Shown here in pieces: positions 60,701-64,000 of a stretch of DNA of 64,000 nt. Numbering within the stretch: the first letter of the stretch is position 1; each line of letters starts with the position of its first letter. This stretch comes from Brachyhypopomus gauderio. Lineage: Eukaryota; Chordata; Actinopteri; Gymnotiformes; Hypopomidae. Under the pieces are notes generated by a model that ran no database searches, was not told the origin of the DNA, and saw nothing but the letters and a program-made list of their open reading frames with translations. Location: assembly GCF_052324685.1 (NCBI RefSeq), contig NC_135228.1, forward strand, positions 10,442,886-10,506,885, written 5' to 3'. The translations under genes and the position numbers were made by a program.

Positions 60701-60787
60701 AGTCTAAAAGCTTGTTTGAGCTTAGGTGTGTAAATTTCTCAGCGGTCAAACAGAAGTGGGTAGTAACATGTAACATTTAGTGAGTTT

Positions 60788-60824
60788 CATCTACTCTGGT
60801 AAATTTAATTTACTAGAGTAGATG
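60788..60824. repeat. 37-bp near-perfect palindrome
   Basis: CATCTACTCTGGTAAATT is followed by its inverse AATTTACTAGAGTAGATG with one mismatch and essentially no loop. Confidence 0.88.
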
Positions 60825-63800
60825 AAAGAATTGAAAGAGTAATGTATATATGTATTAAAAATATGATAAAAAACAAGAATTCCACAAACTTAAAACTTTA
60901 ATCCAAAGTTAATTTCTTATGTTCACAAACTAGTTAACCTGGTAACTAGGTAACCTGAATCTTTATTTAGCTGAATGATAAACACCTGACTCTGATTTGA
61001 GAAGACTGCAGCCTCTTTTTTGAGGTTGCGTATTCTCCGTACCCTTTCCTGACGAACAAAAGCAGGCTGGGTTCCAGCTTGCTCAGATTCTGCCTGCGAA
61101 AAGATCTCTTGATCTTTGATCTTGATCTTTGATCATCAGCCAGTCTCTTCCTCGGATCCTGACCATTCCTTGCCGCCAGGGGAGATGTTACGGTGCAGGA
61201 GGCCCTGCCCAGCACTTCTGATTTGCTGAGGGGGTTTTGATCTAAACCCAGACATGAGGGGAAACCACTGGGCTAATCTGGAATAGAACTGCCTCTATCC
61301 ATCTCTTTGATTCTAGCTAATGCATTCAACAGCAGTACTATCACACAAAGGTAATACAGCGATAGCAGAACCGCCTTGTCGGTAACCAGCTATTTGCATG
61401 GTTACATTGCCAGGGCATCCCCGAGGACGAGATTACCATTTCATGCTAACAAATCAATAAAAGTGCATGTGCCTGGTATAGCGTTTTTGCTAACGATGCG
61501 CGCTGTTGTAAGACAGCGCAACACAAAAAGACAAATCGCTGTCTTATATGTGGTATACCCCTCCCCGTAATCCACACTGACTCTACATCAGCTTCAAAGT
61601 GTGTGTTGAAAACTGCAGCGCCAGAAGCTCCTGTTGTCTCAGCCTTTCTGAGCACGCTGCGACTCAACGCGACTTCACATGCTTAAAACCAAGCAACACA
61701 AAAATGCTAATTCAGCAAAACAAACTGTGGCCATTAGCATGGTCTGAATTATTCTTTTCTACCTAAGAAAATGCCCCCTCTGTGAGCATACTGTCATACT
61801 AAACAGGAATCTTCGAACGAATTATAGTGACTTTACAAGGAGAACCACGACTAGGAAAGGATTTTTTTTTATGTGCAAAGTATATATCAAGGCAGCGAAA
61901 CACTTCACAGGTATCGGTCCTGCTGTGGTATGATCCGAGAGCCATGCAACACCGAAATAAAAAAAAAACCAGCCAAAACCTAGTAAAAAAAAATTATAAA
62001 ATACAATCTAAATAATGAACCCCAAATGAGCTCCCACCCACTCGCTCCAAGTGGAAACTTTGAAATGATCTACTGGCAACGCAGTCGAGGAGTGGAGCGG
62101 AGGACGAGCATGGGCAGGCGTGTCCCTCCCCGACTCACGGGAGTCCTGCACTCTTCGACTAAGACAAACCGTGATACACCCAGCCCCAAATGTCCGGATT
62201 ATTCTCCGCCTCTTTTCTCCTTTTGCATACTCGGACATGTTGCATCTATTTGCTCGGTGCTCCGTGGCCTCCGCGTGCTGCTCCGAGCCCTGTACGTCCC
62301 CTCACGTTTTTCCCCCATTTCTTTCCCTCCGCAGCCAGATGGCTCTATCATCTGTGTACATATTTAAATGACAAATGTAAGGCAGGTGGCATCTCTGGAG
62401 GTGCCCGTTTCCCCCGATGCCTCTGTTTTCCTAAACAGCGGGAAAATTACTGGGAGCCAAGCCCTGAGAGACCCACCAGACACCGGTAGGAACACTGATT
62501 GGGAGGGATCGACAGATAAAGAAGGGGAGACGCTGGAGGAAGAGCGGAAGTAGCGGTGAGGTCACGTGTCAGCCCATACCGCGGGGCAGCGCAGGCTAAC
62601 ATCTGCTCTCTAAGCGGCCCCAAAGAGGTTCCGATTTTTTCTCTCTTGCAGGCAATGATGACGCCAAAGTCACGTGCAGTTGTCAGACCGTGACCATTAT
62701 TTTTGTCTTGGGAGGAAATCTAAGGCCCTACACTAACACTACCAGTTGTGGGTGGTTAGCTTAGCATCCAAATGCACGTGGTATGGCTGCAGGCCACTTA
62801 GCCTAAAGGAGGATTGCCAAGGATTTATTATCCCAATTAGTTTAGGGAGTTGATGAGATATCATGGCATCGGGGAGCACAATATGAATATGCCTGACTCC
62901 ACACTAAACAAATACACACCTCTGCCCTTTGTGCATGGATGCTGTCAAAAGTGCCATAGAGCGCCCTCTTCTGGCATTCACACAGCACTACAAAGCCTCA
63001 TATGGATTTAAAATAACAGAATCGCTCCAATGCCATTCTGAACAACGGTGTTCTTCAGGACCTGATCCATGACCAAGATCATACATAACCTTAGTCGTTC
63101 TTGATATTTAGGAATCCAGCTGATGCTGGAATGCTTCACAATCCATATCGGCACAATACACTGGTGACATCATAAAGAGCATCTAATAATCTGTATTATT
63201 AGCATGCTGGACTAGACCAATTCCATGAGGATTAGGGTTAGGCCATGCTGGAGTGTCATTGAAACCGCCAGCCCAGCGAAGGGTAGTGTGGATGAAGCAC
63301 AGCGGCAAAAGAAAATCCCACTCTTCCTTCGGATTCAAAATTCTAATCATCAACTCATTGCTTAGCAACAGAGGGGCTCCATGGCAACAGGGCAGCATTG
63401 TCACTTTAACATTGCAAAGGGAGACACAGTTCTTTTCATATGTTGTGTTCAAATCGGACTCCCTCTTTTGCAATCTTTCTTCAATGGCCAAATGCTGCCG
63501 CTACGTCGGATAGTTTCGTTCATTTTTTTTTTGTTTTGCTCACCCTGTGTTTTAAGGCCGTTGTGAGGCCACTGCACTGCAACTTCCTTTTGCTGTTAAC
63601 CAATCAGAGACCCTACGCTGGGGGACGTGCTGGCCACAAGCCCGTGCCATGAGCCCAATGTCTTTAAAAACGCGCCCGGTCCACGACACGGGGCTCGGCT
63701 GACAGCAGACCTTGCATACGTTCCTTCACCTGACATTCGTAGTTATAACACACTGTTGCCATTTGGCGTGGTGCCATAAATGTGCTGAAAGCCATGAGTC

Positions 63801-64000
63801 AGAGCTAACGGCTTATTCATTACGCTTTAATGGTCAATGGGAACACCCACACTAACAGAGGCACTGTGTATCCTCATGAAGCAGGCTGATAATCAACACA
63901 TCACCATTCAAAACTCATCTTATTGTTACTATTGTACTGTTGTTTACATTGCCATTCCTAAACTTTAGTTTGGATGAAAAACCTTACTACAACTTCAATG

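Larger units (their letters stand above)
56781..64000. other. gabrb4 intron 2 (partial) or 5' region
   Basis: No exon recognised. It includes a 15-bp GC-rich minisatellite (57605-57704), a 37-bp palindrome (60788-60824), a tandem CTTTGAT pair (61114-61133) and three CACGTG E-boxes (62563-62780). CpG-richer patches occur at 57400-58000 and 62030-62700, but no promoter could be assigned. Confidence 0.5.

Noticed and set aside
56781..64000. Search for gabrb4 exons 1 and 2
   Set aside because: No minus-strand match to the GYDIRLRPDF-type exon or a signal peptide with a donor was found; they should lie beyond the window.

Overview
This is a piece of a ray-finned fish genome, probably a teleost and possibly an otophysan (the lineage is inferred). 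The evidence is split eukaryotic genes with GT-AG introns, several Tc1/IS630/hAT/Harbinger DNA transposons of the kind common in fish, a teleost SINE-like tail ending in GTAAATG repeats, and very long dinucleotide microsatellites. There are no bacterial operons, CRISPR arrays or phage genes.

Three host genes are supported. (1) 4541-5527 (+) is an intronless coding exon for a 328-aa P2Y12-group receptor most like GPR34, with a likely 5' non-coding exon ending at 4092. (2) 13714-21079 (-) is a seven-exon Ig-superfamily gene, VSIG1-like (signal peptide, V-set, C2-set, one membrane helix, short tail). Its reading frame closes exactly over 870 nt. (3) 37485-56780 (-) holds the last seven coding exons of a GABA-A receptor beta subunit. 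The 68-, 221- and 83-bp exons match the canonical gene structure. A four-residue LREQ before the last exon junction suggests the beta-4 type. Its first exons must lie beyond position 64000. The human relatives of all three (GPR34, VSIG1, GABRQ as beta-4 counterpart) are X-linked, so the block may be an ancient linkage group (inference).

The rest is mostly mobile and repetitive DNA. From left to right: a broken Tc1 transposase (about 90-1010); a relic of an IS630-like transposase (2384-2660); a folded Tc1 miniature (2728-3096); a complete but dead IS630/Tc1-like element with TA duplications and an apparent spliceosomal intron (7321-8967); a SINE-like tail (9262-9316); a palindromic MITE (9673-10019); minisatellites; a LINE fragment and a second Tc1 inside vsig1 intron 3; a Harbinger-like MITE with TTA duplications (22889-23653); and a hAT relic carrying a GTF2IRD2-like BED-finger start (about 23704-24549). 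Inside the GABA receptor introns there is a 1.44-kb foldback element with an 8-bp duplication (44197-45635), a perfectly phased 35-bp x 12 minisatellite (42444-42870), a run of 23 G, and long TA/CA/CT arrays.

The stretch 24550-37480 holds no gene I can recognise. Part of it may be a long 3' UTR of the GABA receptor gene. The most interesting observations are the microsatellite-encoded splice donor in vsig1, the foldback hAT-like element, the repeated donor-like site in the 35-bp minisatellite, and the apparent loss of the LREQ alternative donor. I did not find a wholly new system.
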